DNA from: Porphyrobacter sp.
GTDB lineage: Bacteria > Pseudomonadota > Alphaproteobacteria > Sphingomonadales > Sphingomonadaceae
DNA: 64,000 bases
NCBI GenBank assembly: GCA_027531395.1
Contig: JAPZRO010000002.1
Span: 112,866 to 176,865, forward strand
Reading direction: 5' to 3'
Shown here piece by piece: positions 7,619-16,754 of this stretch. The position numbers and the translations under genes were made by a program. Within the stretch, counting starts at the first letter, position 1, and each line of letters opens with the position of its first letter. The notes under the pieces are model-generated. The model was not told the DNA's origin. It searched no databases and saw only the letters and a list, made by a program, of their open reading frames with translations.

Positions 7619-9064
7619 ATGGCGGATATTGATTGCCACCCCGAGGCGCAGGACGATGCGCGAATCGTGATGCTGATCGATGATGAGCCCGCGCAAGGCC
7701 GGCTCATCACGGCGATTGCCGCGCGTGACGGCTGGCGCACCATCGTTGCCCCCGATGCCGAAACCGCGATCGCCATGCTCGGCACGCGCGAGGGGATGCA
7801 GCTTTCCGCGATTCTGCTCGATCAATGGGTGCCGGGCGATGATGCCTGCACGCTGATCGCCGAATTGAAATCCCGCCGCCCCGCCCTGCCGATCCTGATG
7901 CTCACCACCAGCGCCTCGCCGCTGCTCGCGGTGGAAGCGATGCGTGCCGGCGCAAGCGACTACCTCGTCAAGCCCGTCTCACCCGACCGGCTGATGGAGG
8001 CGCTGCGTAGCGTCACCACCCGCGAGAGCCCCCGCGACGAGCTCGCCCCGCTGACCGAGAAGATGTCGGCCAGCCTCGATTTCGACGCGATGATCGGCAC
8101 CGCCCCGTCTTTCCGCGCCGCCCTCGCCCAGGCCGCCAAGGCCGCGCGCGGCCAGGGCCATGTGCTGATCGAGGGCGAAAGCGGCACCGGCAAGGAAATG
8201 CTGATGCGCGCGATGCACGGCGCTAGCCCACGCGCCAAGGATCCGCTGCGGATCATCAATCTCGCCTCGGTTCCGCCCGGCTCGATCGAATCGGTGCTGT
8301 TCGGCCATGAACCTGGCTCCTTCCCCGGCGCCTTCGACCGCCAGATCGGCGCCTTCCAGCATTGCGACGGCGGGACGCTGATCCTCGACGAGATCGACCG
8401 GCTGACCCCGGTGCTCCAGCAGCGCCTCAACGAAGCGCTCGACAGCGGCATCATCCGCCCCGTGGGCGCGAGCTACGGCTTCCGCGTCGATGTGCGCCTG
8501 CTGGTGACGAGCAATGCCGGGCTCGACCGGCTGGTGGAGGCCGACCAGTTCGATGCCACGCTTGCCGCAAGGCTCGGGGCGACCCGCATCCGCCTGCCCG
8601 CCCTGCGCGAGCGCACCGGCGACATTCCCGCGCTCACCCGCCACTTCCTCGCCCGCATCGGCGAGCAGCCGGGGCTCAACCACCTTTCGATTTCGGAGAG
8701 CGCGCTGGCCTTGCTCGCCGCCTATGACTGGCCGGGCAATGTCCGCCAGCTGCAATCGGTGCTGTTCCGCGCGGCGGTCTATTGCGAGGGCAACACGCTC
8801 ACCGCCGACAGCTTCCCGCAACTCTCCGAGATGCTCGGCGAACAGGACGGCAGCCGCGCGATCGCCTCGCACGACGGCGTGGGCATCATGCTGTACACCG
8901 AGGACGGCAACCTGCGTCCGCTCGAAGAGATCGAGGCCGACGTGATCCGCCTCGCCATCGGCCACTATCGCGGCCGGATGACCGAAGTGGCGCGCAGGCT
9001 GGGGATCGGGCGCTCGACGCTCTATCGCAAGCTCAGCGATCTGGGCATCGACAACGCGGCTTGA
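7619..9064 (+). CDS. NtrC-family response regulator with degenerate GAFTGA loop
   Basis: 481 residues from ATG 7619, chosen because AAGG lies about 5 bases upstream and the receiver starts soon after; ATG 7553 and GTG 7544 are longer options. Domains: receiver about 15-130 (acid pair D21/D22, phospho-acceptor D68, K118), AAA+ domain about 150-380 (Walker A GESGTGKE at 186-193, Walker B LILDE at 254-258), and a C-terminal Fis-type helix-turn-helix (EVARRLGIGRSTLYRKLSDLG). The sigma-54 contact loop reads GSFPGA (233-238) instead of GAFTGA. It therefore probably does not remodel sigma-54 in the standard way. It may be under CtrA control. No kinase gene is adjacent. Confidence 0.88.
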   Translation: MADIDCHPEAQDDARIVMLIDDEPAQGRLITAIAARDGWRTIVAPDAETAIAMLGTREGMQLSAILLDQWVPGDDACTLIAELKSRRPALPILMLTTSASPLLAVEAMRAGASDYLVKPVSPDRLMEALRSVTTRESPRDELAPLTEKMSASLDFDAMIGTAPSFRAALAQAAKAARGQGHVLIEGESGTGKEMLMRAMHGASPRAKDPLRIINLASVPPGSIESVLFGHEPGSFPGAFDRQIGAFQHCDGGTLILDEIDRLTPVLQQRLNEALDSGIIRPVGASYGFRVDVRLLVTSNAGLDRLVEADQFDATLAARLGATRIRLPALRERTGDIPALTRHFLARIGEQPGLNHLSISESALALLAAYDWPGNVRQLQSVLFRAAVYCEGNTLTADSFPQLSEMLGEQDGSRAIASHDGVGIMLYTEDGNLRPLEEIEADVIRLAIGHYRGRMTEVARRLGIGRSTLYRKLSDLGIDNAA

Positions 9065-9095
9065 TTGCCGCGCCGGCTCGGCCTAGCCGGCGGCC

Positions 9096-9860
9096 ATGAC
9101 ACAGATTCAGGATTTTGAGGGGCGCTCGGCGCTCGTCACCGGCGCGGCTTCGGGGATCGGGGCGGCCTGCGCGAAGGCCTTGGCGGCACGCGGGGCGGCG
9201 CGGCTATGGCTGATCGATGTCGACAGCGCGGGTCTCGATGCGCTCGATCTGCCGCAGGGCACCGAAGTACACCGGATCACCGGCAGCGTGGCCGATGAGG
9301 GACTTTGGCAAGACATCGAGCGGTCGTTGGCAGGTCTTGACCATGCCGTTGTCAACGCCGGGATCGGCGCGGGCGGGCCGCTGGCCTCGCTGTCGCTGGC
9401 CGAATGGCGGCGGGTGATGGCGGTGAACCTCGACGGCGCCTTCCTGACGCTGGCGACCTCGCTGCGGGCGATGGGCGAGCGTGGCGGGAGCGCCGTTGTC
9501 GTTTCGTCGACCACCGGTCTCAAGCCCGTTCCCGGCATCGGCCCCTATGGCGTGTCCAAGGCGGCGGTCGCCCACATGGCCCGCATCGCCGCGGCGGAGA
9601 ACGCGCGAGCCGGCATCCGCGTCAATGCGATTGCGCCGGGCGGGGTGGACACCGCGATCTGGGAGAGCGGCGAGGACTTCAAGACCTCGGTCGCCGCCAT
9701 CGGCCGCGAGGCGACGATCCGGAAGATGGCCAAGACGACGCCGCTGGGCCGCTTCGCCACCTCGGAGGAGATGGCGGACAGCATCCTCTACCTGCTGAGC
9801 GATGCCGCTTCCAACATTACCGGCCATGTGATGGTTTCGGACGGCGGATTTACCCTCTGA
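9096..9860 (+). CDS. short-chain dehydrogenase/reductase
   Basis: 254 residues, a classical SDR. The cofactor motif TGAASGIG is at about 16-23, with NAGIG at about 87-91, catalytic Ser in VVVSSTTG, and YGVSK carrying catalytic Tyr and Lys. The PGGVDT loop and SDGGF C-terminal motif are also present. It should be an NAD(P)-dependent oxidoreductase of about 27 kDa; the substrate cannot be inferred. It follows the response regulator by 31 bases on the same strand and converges with the PhoD-like gene across a parS site. Confidence 0.92.
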   Translation: MTQIQDFEGRSALVTGAASGIGAACAKALAARGAARLWLIDVDSAGLDALDLPQGTEVHRITGSVADEGLWQDIERSLAGLDHAVVNAGIGAGGPLASLSLAEWRRVMAVNLDGAFLTLATSLRAMGERGGSAVVVSSTTGLKPVPGIGPYGVSKAAVAHMARIAAAENARAGIRVNAIAPGGVDTAIWESGEDFKTSVAAIGREATIRKMAKTTPLGRFATSEEMADSILYLLSDAASNITGHVMVSDGGFTL

Positions 9861-9901
9861 TTTTCAAGGGGTAAATTCCGCCAATCCAACATCGCCCAAA
9901 A

Positions 9902-9917
9902 TGTTTCACGTGAAACA
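9902..9917. other. parS: parS centromere site (perfect ParB-binding palindrome)
   Basis: TGTTTCACGTGAAACA is an exact 16-bp palindrome identical to the ParB/Spo0J parS consensus. Flanking A and T extend it to 18 bp (9901-9918). It lies in the 68-bp gap between two convergent genes, where ParB loading would not disturb a promoter. parS sites cluster near chromosome origins, so the window is probably origin-proximal. Confidence 0.9.
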
Positions 9918-9928
9918 TAGAGGGAACA

Positions 9929-11116
9929 TCACCAGCTGAAGGCCTGCTCCGCCAGCGTCGCGCTGGTGTTGCCCTTGAGCGTCATGGTGAGCCGCCGCGC
10001 CTTCCAGTCGATGTCGATCAGCCCGTAATTCTCCTCGGAGAAGAACTTGGTCACCCGCGCGGCATCGGGTTCGCGCGCGGTGCTGCGATCATTGTCGTTG
10101 CCGAAGGCGAGGTTCAACGAGGAGCTGGTCAGCTCCCACATGGTCTCACCGCCATGCTCGACCTTGTAGATGCCCGCAGCATGGCGATCGCCCGAGAGCA
10201 GCACCAGCCCGCTCGCCTCGCGGCCGGCCAGCACGTCGAGCAGCTTCGCGCGCTCGGCAGGGAAATTGGTCCAGCCTTCGAACTGGTGCGCCTGGGTGAT
10301 CACCTGGGTCGAGGAGACCACGATCCGGAGATCCGCCGGCTTGGCGAGCTCGGCCTTGAGCCATGCCCATTGCTCAGCGCCCAGCACGGTCTTGGCCGGA
10401 TTGTCGTCGGGCACATAGCCGCCCAGCGGCGGGCGGTCCTTGGTCCATTCGGCGCGCTTGAGGTCGGAGCGGAAGAAGCGCGTGTCGAGCAGGATCACCT
10501 GCACCCGCTTGCCTTCCGGGCCGGTGATCGAACTGTCATAGATTCCGTCGCGGGTGCGCACTGCATCGGAGGAGCCCCAGAAGGTCTCGAACAGCTCCTC
10601 GCCCCAGCGCCGCATCGGGAAGCTGCCGCCGGCGTCGTTGAGGCCGAAATCATGATCGTCCCAGGTCGCCATCATCGGGAACTTCGCTCGGAAACCGGCG
10701 AATTCGGGGTGCGAGGCCTGCAAGGCATAGGCGCTGCGCAGGCTCTCCAGCCCGGCATCGGCGTCCCAGCCGGCATCGCCATAGACATTGTCGCCGATCA
10801 TCAGGAACAGCTGGGGCTGTTGCGCCGCGATCTGCGCCCACATGTGCTGCGAGGCGTTCTGGTGGTTGCAGCTGCCGAAGGCGATGCGGGTGAGCGTGGT
10901 CGCCGGGGAGAGCGCCGGATTCGGCCCGGCCTCGGGCATCACCACCTTTTTGCGCAGCTCGGCATAGTAGGGCGCGAGCAGCTGGTCGGGCGTCAGGCTG
11001 ACGCTGACCGGGGTCTCCCCCGTCGCGGCGTGCCCGGAATGATTGTCAGCCAGCAGCGGCGCGGCGGCGAGACCGGCGGCGGCAAGGGCGGTAGCGGCGA
11101 GCAGCGAGCGGCGCAT
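9929..11116 (-). CDS. PhoD-like alkaline phosphatase / metallophosphatase, exported
   Basis: 395 residues with a signal peptide (MRRSLLAATALAAAGLAAAPLLA) beginning with paired arginines, though without a full Tat motif. The metallophosphatase features are GSCNHQ (about 82-87), IGDNVYGD (about 108-115), WDDHDFG (about 152-158) and the C-terminal LSGDRHAAG. These match the PhoD-like family of calcium/iron-dependent phosphodiesterases and phosphatases. It is monocistronic as far as can be seen. Substrate specificity within the family cannot be read from the sequence. Confidence 0.9.
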   Translation of the reverse strand: MRRSLLAATALAAAGLAAAPLLADNHSGHAATGETPVSVSLTPDQLLAPYYAELRKKVVMPEAGPNPALSPATTLTRIAFGSCNHQNASQHMWAQIAAQQPQLFLMIGDNVYGDAGWDADAGLESLRSAYALQASHPEFAGFRAKFPMMATWDDHDFGLNDAGGSFPMRRWGEELFETFWGSSDAVRTRDGIYDSSITGPEGKRVQVILLDTRFFRSDLKRAEWTKDRPPLGGYVPDDNPAKTVLGAEQWAWLKAELAKPADLRIVVSSTQVITQAHQFEGWTNFPAERAKLLDVLAGREASGLVLLSGDRHAAGIYKVEHGGETMWELTSSSLNLAFGNDNDRSTAREPDAARVTKFFSEENYGLIDIDWKARRLTMTLKGNTSATLAEQAFSW

Positions 11117-11204
11117 CGGGGAACTCCTTGATGGAATCGCGGGGGGTTGGCGGCGTTTTGCTCGCGCTCCATGACAGAACTATGGCGCGGACGGCAAGCG
11201 CCGG

Positions 11205-12320
11205 TCAGAGCGGCGGCAACTGGCTGAAATCAGTGAGCGCCGCATCGCGCATCCCGCGCCAGACATTGCGCGCCTGCACCGTCTCGGCCACGTCATGGAC
11301 GCGCAGCAGGTGAACGCCCGCCTCCATCCCCTTCACCGCGAGAGCGATCGAGCCCGCCAGCCGCGCATCGGCGCTTTCCTCGCCCGAGAGCGCGCCGATC
11401 ATGCGCTTGCGGCTCACGCCCAGCAGGATCGGGCTGCCGAGTGCGTGGAACAGCGGCAGGGCATTGAGCAGCGCAAGGTTTTCAGCCAGCGACTTGCCGA
11501 AGCCGATGCCCGGATCGAGGATGATGCGTGCCTCGGCAACGCCAGCAGCAATCGCCCGCTCGCGCGCCAGCTTGAGGAAGTCGAACACCTCGCACACGAC
11601 ATCGCGGTACTGGCCCCCGGCGTGCAGATCCTCGCCAGCGCCGGGCGCGTGCATGAGCACCACCGGGCAGCCGCTCGCAGCGACCAGCTCGATGCTGCGC
11701 GGATCATAGCGCAGGGCGGACACATCATTGGCCATGTGCGCTCCGGCGGCCAATGCCGCTTCCAGCACGCCCGCGCGGCGGGTGTCGACGCTGATCGCGG
11801 CGCCCATGCTGGCGCAGTATTCGACCGCGGGAATGACGCGGCGGATTTCCTCGTCCTCGAAGGTCGCCGAAGCGCCCGGGCGGGTGCTTTCCCCGCCGAT
11901 GTCGATAATCGCAGCGCCCGCTTCGAGCATCGCGGCGGCGGCATCACGCCCCGCCTGCGGGTCGATGTTCTTGCCGCCGTCGGAGAAGCTGTCGGGCGTG
12001 ACGTTGAGGATGCCCATGACCTGCGGCTGGTCGAGCCGGACGGTGCGGTTGCCGAGCTGGAGCGGCGCGTGGATTTTGCGCAGATTGTCCCACTGCCGCG
12101 CCGCCTCGCGCGCTGCGAGATCGGGCAGGCGGGCGATCGCAGCCGCCATGCCGGAAGGCGTGGTGATGATCCGCTCGGCCACCTCACCCGTAGCCTCGCG
12201 CAGCACCAGCGCAAATTCGCGGGCATAGGCCATCGAGCCGCCGAGCCGCACCGCATCGCCATCCACGGCCTGCGGGCCGGTAACCAGGGTGACGGGGAAG
12301 AGATAGACGCTATCGGTCAC
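11205..12320 (-). CDS. folP: dihydropteroate synthase with N-terminal extension
   Basis: 371 residues. The enzyme core starts at about residue 98 with VMGILNVTPDSFSDGG, the DHPS signature, followed by IDIGGESTRPGA, SVDTRRAGV, DVSALRYD, DPGIGFGKS and GVSRKRMIG. It joins p-aminobenzoate to dihydropterin pyrophosphate in folate synthesis. About 95 residues precede the core and are not part of the usual 270-280-residue enzyme. They contain a helical AYAREFALVLREATGEVAER stretch of unknown role. The gene lies 9 bases after ccrM and may be co-transcribed with it. Confidence 0.94.
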   Translation of the reverse strand: MTDSVYLFPVTLVTGPQAVDGDAVRLGGSMAYAREFALVLREATGEVAERIITTPSGMAAAIARLPDLAAREAARQWDNLRKIHAPLQLGNRTVRLDQPQVMGILNVTPDSFSDGGKNIDPQAGRDAAAAMLEAGAAIIDIGGESTRPGASATFEDEEIRRVIPAVEYCASMGAAISVDTRRAGVLEAALAAGAHMANDVSALRYDPRSIELVAASGCPVVLMHAPGAGEDLHAGGQYRDVVCEVFDFLKLARERAIAAGVAEARIILDPGIGFGKSLAENLALLNALPLFHALGSPILLGVSRKRMIGALSGEESADARLAGSIALAVKGMEAGVHLLRVHDVAETVQARNVWRGMRDAALTDFSQLPPL

Positions 12321-12329
12321 GGGCCGCGA

Positions 12330-13496
<1,167 letters not shown>

Positions 13497-13502
13497 TCAA
13501 AC

Positions 13503-13511
13503 TTATCCACA
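13503..13511 (+). promoter_or_regulatory. perfect DnaA box upstream of ccrM
   Basis: TTATCCACA matches the strong DnaA consensus exactly, 31 bases upstream of the ccrM GTG. It sits beside two GANTC sites. DnaA control of ccrM is inferred. Confidence 0.6.
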
Positions 13512-13516
13512 GGCAT

Positions 13517-13680
13517 GAGTCCCTGAAGAGTCCGCGTCAAGCACCTAATTTTGCGGGAAACATGGTTAACGCATCGTAAATGCGGTGGCGGGGCAGCGGA
13601 ACGAAGCAGGACCGGCACAAGATGTTGAGTCCGCCCCGCCCTGCGGGACTCGATATGCAGCGGTGTGGCGCGAAGGACTC
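13517..13680. promoter_or_regulatory. cluster of five GANTC methylation sites
   Basis: GANTC occurs at 13517-13521, 13528-13532, 13627-13631, 13647-13651 and 13676-13680. Five sites in 164 bp compares with about 0.6 expected at random with equal base use. The two nearest ccrM resemble the paired sites in the Caulobacter ccrM leader. Confidence 0.75.
13566..13580 (-). promoter_or_regulatory. CtrA-like box in the ccrM promoter
   Basis: Read toward ccrM the sequence is TTTA-N7-TTAACC, one base from TTAA-N7-TTAACC. It lies about 95 bases upstream of the start, a plausible place for activation of a promoter whose leader holds the GANTC pair. Confidence 0.5.
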
Positions 13681-13713
13681 ACCTCAGGCGCGAACGCCGG
13701 ATGATTTTTCCGA

Positions 13714-14337
13714 TCAGAGCAGGCTCAACTGCGCAACGGGGGCAAAGCTACGGCGATGCAGCGGGCTCGGGCCGTGGAGGCGCAGCGCTTCCATGTGTTC
13801 GGCGGTGCCGTAGCCCTTGTTGCGCTCCCACCCGTAATGCGGGTGCTGGCGGGCCGCTTCCAGCATCAGCCGGTCGCGCCATTCCTTGGCGATGATCGAG
13901 GCGGCGGAGATGGCAGGCTCGATCCCGTCGCCGCCGACGATCGCGCGGGCCGGCCAGCGCCATTGGCCGCAACGTCCGGCCGGGGTCATGTTGCCGTCGA
14001 TCAGCACCTCGCAAGCGGCATCGCCCAGCGCGCCGGCTAGGCTCGCCACCGCGCGGGTCATGCCGAGCATGGTCGCCTGGAAAATGTTGACCCGGTCGAT
14101 CTCCTCCGGCTCCACCACCGCCACCGCCCAGCAGCAGCTTGCGCGGATCGCCTCGTCGAGCACGGCGCGGCGCCTCGCGGAAAGGCGCTTGGAATCGTCG
14201 AGCCCTGCCGGTATCGCCGCCCCAAGCACAACCGCCGCGGCCACCACCGGCCCGGCGAGCGGCCCGCGGCCGGCCTCGTCGACCCCGATGACCACCGCCT
14301 TGTCCGTGATCGTGAAACCCGGAGTGACCCCCAGCAT
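13714..14337 (-). CDS. rnhB: ribonuclease HII
   Basis: 207 residues from ATG 14337. The catalytic motif GVDEAGRGPLAG is at about 19-30; DDSKRLS, VIDGN-like VLIDGN and the C-terminal HYGWERNKGYGTAEHMEAL follow in family order. It cleaves RNA in RNA-DNA hybrids, including single embedded ribonucleotides. The start codon interlocks with that of the divergent sugar-dehydrogenase gene (shared CATG, 14335-14338), so its promoter must lie inside that gene unless an upstream in-frame start is used. Confidence 0.93.
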   Translation of the reverse strand: MLGVTPGFTITDKAVVIGVDEAGRGPLAGPVVAAAVVLGAAIPAGLDDSKRLSARRRAVLDEAIRASCCWAVAVVEPEEIDRVNIFQATMLGMTRAVASLAGALGDAACEVLIDGNMTPAGRCGQWRWPARAIVGGDGIEPAISAASIIAKEWRDRLMLEAARQHPHYGWERNKGYGTAEHMEALRLHGPSPLHRRSFAPVAQLSLL

Positions 14338-15505
14338 GACCCTCTCGTCCCGACTGCTCGCTGCTCTTTCCCTGTCCGCTCTGGCGCTGACAAGCTGCGC
14401 GAATGCCGAAACCGGGGAAAGCGATCCGATCACCGCCACCACCGGCCCTGCCACGCCCTTCACCTCGAAGGAAGTCGCCACCTTCGAGGAGCCCTGGGCA
14501 ATCGCCTTTGCGCCCGGCACGCCGGTGCTGTTCGTCACTGAAAAGGCGGGCGCGCTGAAGTTCATCGACACCGACACCGGCACCACCGGCACGGTCACCG
14601 GCCTTCCGGAAGTGGCCTATGGCGGTCAGGGCGGCCTCGGCGACGTCGCTTTCCTCCCCGCCGAAGCCTCGGCCACGCTGGGCGGCCGCACGATCTATCT
14701 GAGCTGGGCCGAGGCGGGCGATGGCGACACCCGCGGCGCGGCGGTCGGCAAGGGCACACTGGTCTGTGCCGCACCCACCGCCTGCACCATCGAGGGCCTG
14801 ACCGTGATCTGGCGCCAGACCCCCAAGGTGACGGGCCGCGGCCACTATTCGCACCGCCTGAGCATCTCGCCCGATGGCCGCTATCTCTTCATCGCCAGCG
14901 GCGAGCGGCAGAAGATGCAGCCCGCGCAGGACACCGGCACAACGCTCGGCAAGATCGTGCGCCTCAACCTCGAAGGCACGCCTGCCGCCGGCAATCCGAT
15001 GGCCGACAAGGGCGGCGTGACGGCGGAAATCTGGTCGCTGGGTCACCGCAACATCCTCGGGATCGACTGGGATGCGCAGGGCCGCCTGTGGGAAGTCGAG
15101 CACGGCCCGGCGGGCGGCGACGAGCTCAACCTCGTGAAGGCGGGTGCCAATTACGGCTGGCCGCTGCGCTCCAACGGCGAGCACTACAACGGCGATCCGA
15201 TCCCCGATCACGCCGCCGATGACGGCTTTGCCCAGCCCGCCACCAGCTGGAGCCCGGTGATCGCGCCGGGCGACATGCTGATCTATTCGGGCACGATGTT
15301 CCCCGACTTGAAGGGCCACGCGCTGATCGCCGGGCTCGGCAGCATGGCGCTGGTCAATGTCGAATTCGACGGCGAGAGCGCGCGCGAAGTCACCCGCTAT
15401 GGCTTCGAAGGCCGCCTGCGCAGCCTCGCCCAGGGGCCGGACGGGGCGATCTGGGTGGCCGAGGACGGCAAGGGTGCGCGGCTGCTGAAGCTCACCGCCC
15501 GCTGA
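14336..15505 (+). CDS. PQQ-dependent soluble aldose sugar dehydrogenase-like lipoprotein
   Basis: 389 residues. A lipoprotein signal with lipobox LTSC (Cys at about 21) anchors it to a membrane. The body is the six-bladed propeller of the GdhB/Asd/YliI family: FEEPWAIAFAPG, GGQGGLGDVAF, YSHRLSISPDGRYLFIASGERQ, LGHRNILGIDWD, GRLWEVEHGPAGGDELN and GANYGWP. The latter motifs form the PQQ and calcium site. It should oxidise aldose sugars in the periplasm, feeding electrons to the respiratory chain. The stop overlaps the next ATG by one base. Confidence 0.9.
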   Translation: MTLSSRLLAALSLSALALTSCANAETGESDPITATTGPATPFTSKEVATFEEPWAIAFAPGTPVLFVTEKAGALKFIDTDTGTTGTVTGLPEVAYGGQGGLGDVAFLPAEASATLGGRTIYLSWAEAGDGDTRGAAVGKGTLVCAAPTACTIEGLTVIWRQTPKVTGRGHYSHRLSISPDGRYLFIASGERQKMQPAQDTGTTLGKIVRLNLEGTPAAGNPMADKGGVTAEIWSLGHRNILGIDWDAQGRLWEVEHGPAGGDELNLVKAGANYGWPLRSNGEHYNGDPIPDHAADDGFAQPATSWSPVIAPGDMLIYSGTMFPDLKGHALIAGLGSMALVNVEFDGESAREVTRYGFEGRLRSLAQGPDGAIWVAEDGKGARLLKLTAR

Positions 15506-16035
15506 TGGCCTCCGCAACCGCGACCCTGATCCCGCTCGAAGCGGTCGATCCCGCCATGATCGAGGAAGTGCTGGACCGTGCCTTCGGGCCGGACCGGCAC
15601 GCGCGCACCGCCTACCGAATCCGCGAGGGCATGGACTGGCTCCCCGGCCTGAGCCTTGCCGCGCTCGACGAGCACGACATGCTGGTCGCGACGATCCAGT
15701 GCTGGCCGATCGGCCTGCAGACCAAGCAGGGGCAAGTGCCGCTGGTGATGGTCGGGCCGGTAGCGGTGGTGCCCGAGCGGCAGGGCGAAGGCTTCGGCGT
15801 CGGCCTGATGAGCGCGATGATCGCCGAGGATGCGCGGCTTGCCTCCAGTGGCGGCCCTGCGCTGCCGCAGGTGCTGATCGGCGATGCCGAATATTACGGG
15901 CGCTGGGGCTTTTCCGCGGCGATGACCGGCGGCTGGCGCTGCCCGGGCCCCTACGAACCGCGCCGTCTGCTGGCGCGCGGCCACGGCCTTGCCGCCATGC
16001 CGGCCGAGGGGATGCTGGGACCTTGGGAGGGATAA
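15505..16035 (+). CDS. GNAT-family N-acetyltransferase
   Basis: 176 residues. The acetyl-CoA pocket is visible as VGPVAVVPERQGEGFGVGLMSAMI (about 83-106), followed by VLIGDAEYYGRWGFSAA, the typical GNAT pattern of a predicted YhbS-like acyltransferase. The substrate is unknown. Translation is coupled to the sugar dehydrogenase (TGATG overlap). A multi-hairpin repeat element follows the stop and may end transcription. Confidence 0.87.
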   Translation: MASATATLIPLEAVDPAMIEEVLDRAFGPDRHARTAYRIREGMDWLPGLSLAALDEHDMLVATIQCWPIGLQTKQGQVPLVMVGPVAVVPERQGEGFGVGLMSAMIAEDARLASSGGPALPQVLIGDAEYYGRWGFSAAMTGGWRCPGPYEPRRLLARGHGLAAMPAEGMLGPWEG

Positions 16036-16036
16036 G

Positions 16037-16152
16037 GCTTTTTTTGTTGCGTGATCGCCCGCCGTCCAGCGGGCGATCTCCTCGCTCACGCGACCTGACG
16101 GTCGCATCGCTGCGGGCGGCCGGTCGGCCTTGCGGTCCGCCCATGGCGGACC
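16037..16152. repeat. multi-hairpin repeat element, copy 1
   Basis: A T-rich run is followed by four adjacent hairpins: GATCGCCCGC/GCGGGCGATC (16053-16078), GCGACC/GGTCGC (16090-16105), GGCC/GGCC (16118-16129) and GGTCCGCC/GGCGGACC (16134-16152). The last three have counterparts in a second copy at 25.2 kb, in the same order but with different stem sequences. Confidence 0.7.
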
Positions 16153-16199
16153 GATAACCCCTTCACCTCGCGCGCGCCATCTGTCATCCCTTGCCGGCA

Positions 16200-16754
16200 A
16201 TGCCCTACGATCCACCCCCGCACCTTGCCGGTCTGACCCTCGCCGAGATCGCCGCGCTGGTCGAGGCGCGCCAGCTGCCCCCGGTGGAAAGCTGGACGCC
16301 GCAGAAGATGGGCGAGAGCCACATGGTGATCGCCGCCGACGGGACGTGGTTCCATGAGGGCGGGGTGATCCGGCGCGAGGCGATGGTGCGGGCCTTCGCG
16401 AGCCTTCTGACCCGCGACGCGGCCGGCCACCACTGGCTGGTGACCCCGGTCGAGAAGCTCAGCATCGAGGTCGAGGACGCGGCCTTCATCGCCACCGACT
16501 GCGTGCGCAAGGACGATGTGCTGGCGTTCCGGCTCAACACCGATGATCTGGTGATCGCCGGGCCGGACCATCCCCTGCGGGTTGCGGGCACCGCTGACAA
16601 TCCGGCGCTCTACCTCCACGTCCGGCGCGGCTGCGAGGCGCGGCTCAATCGCTCGACCTGGGCGCAGCTGGCCGAGATCGCGCTCGCCGAAGGCGCCGAC
16701 GCGAAGGGCTGGCGCATCACCAGCCGCGGCATGGATTTCGCGCTGCTGCCATGA
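16200..16754 (+). CDS. DUF1285 domain protein
   Basis: 184 residues from ATG 16200; TTG 16191 is a weaker alternative. The sequence matches DUF1285: PPVESWTPQKMGESHMVIAADGTWFHEGGVIRRE-type start (about 27-60), then WLVTPVEKLSIEVEDAAFI and LYLHVRRGCEARLNRSTW. Function is unknown. It overlaps the Nudix gene by 4 bases (ATGA), and the DUF1285-Nudix-CCA transferase order suggests a role near RNA or nucleotide metabolism. Confidence 0.88.
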   Translation: MPYDPPPHLAGLTLAEIAALVEARQLPPVESWTPQKMGESHMVIAADGTWFHEGGVIRREAMVRAFASLLTRDAAGHHWLVTPVEKLSIEVEDAAFIATDCVRKDDVLAFRLNTDDLVIAGPDHPLRVAGTADNPALYLHVRRGCEARLNRSTWAQLAEIALAEGADAKGWRITSRGMDFALLP

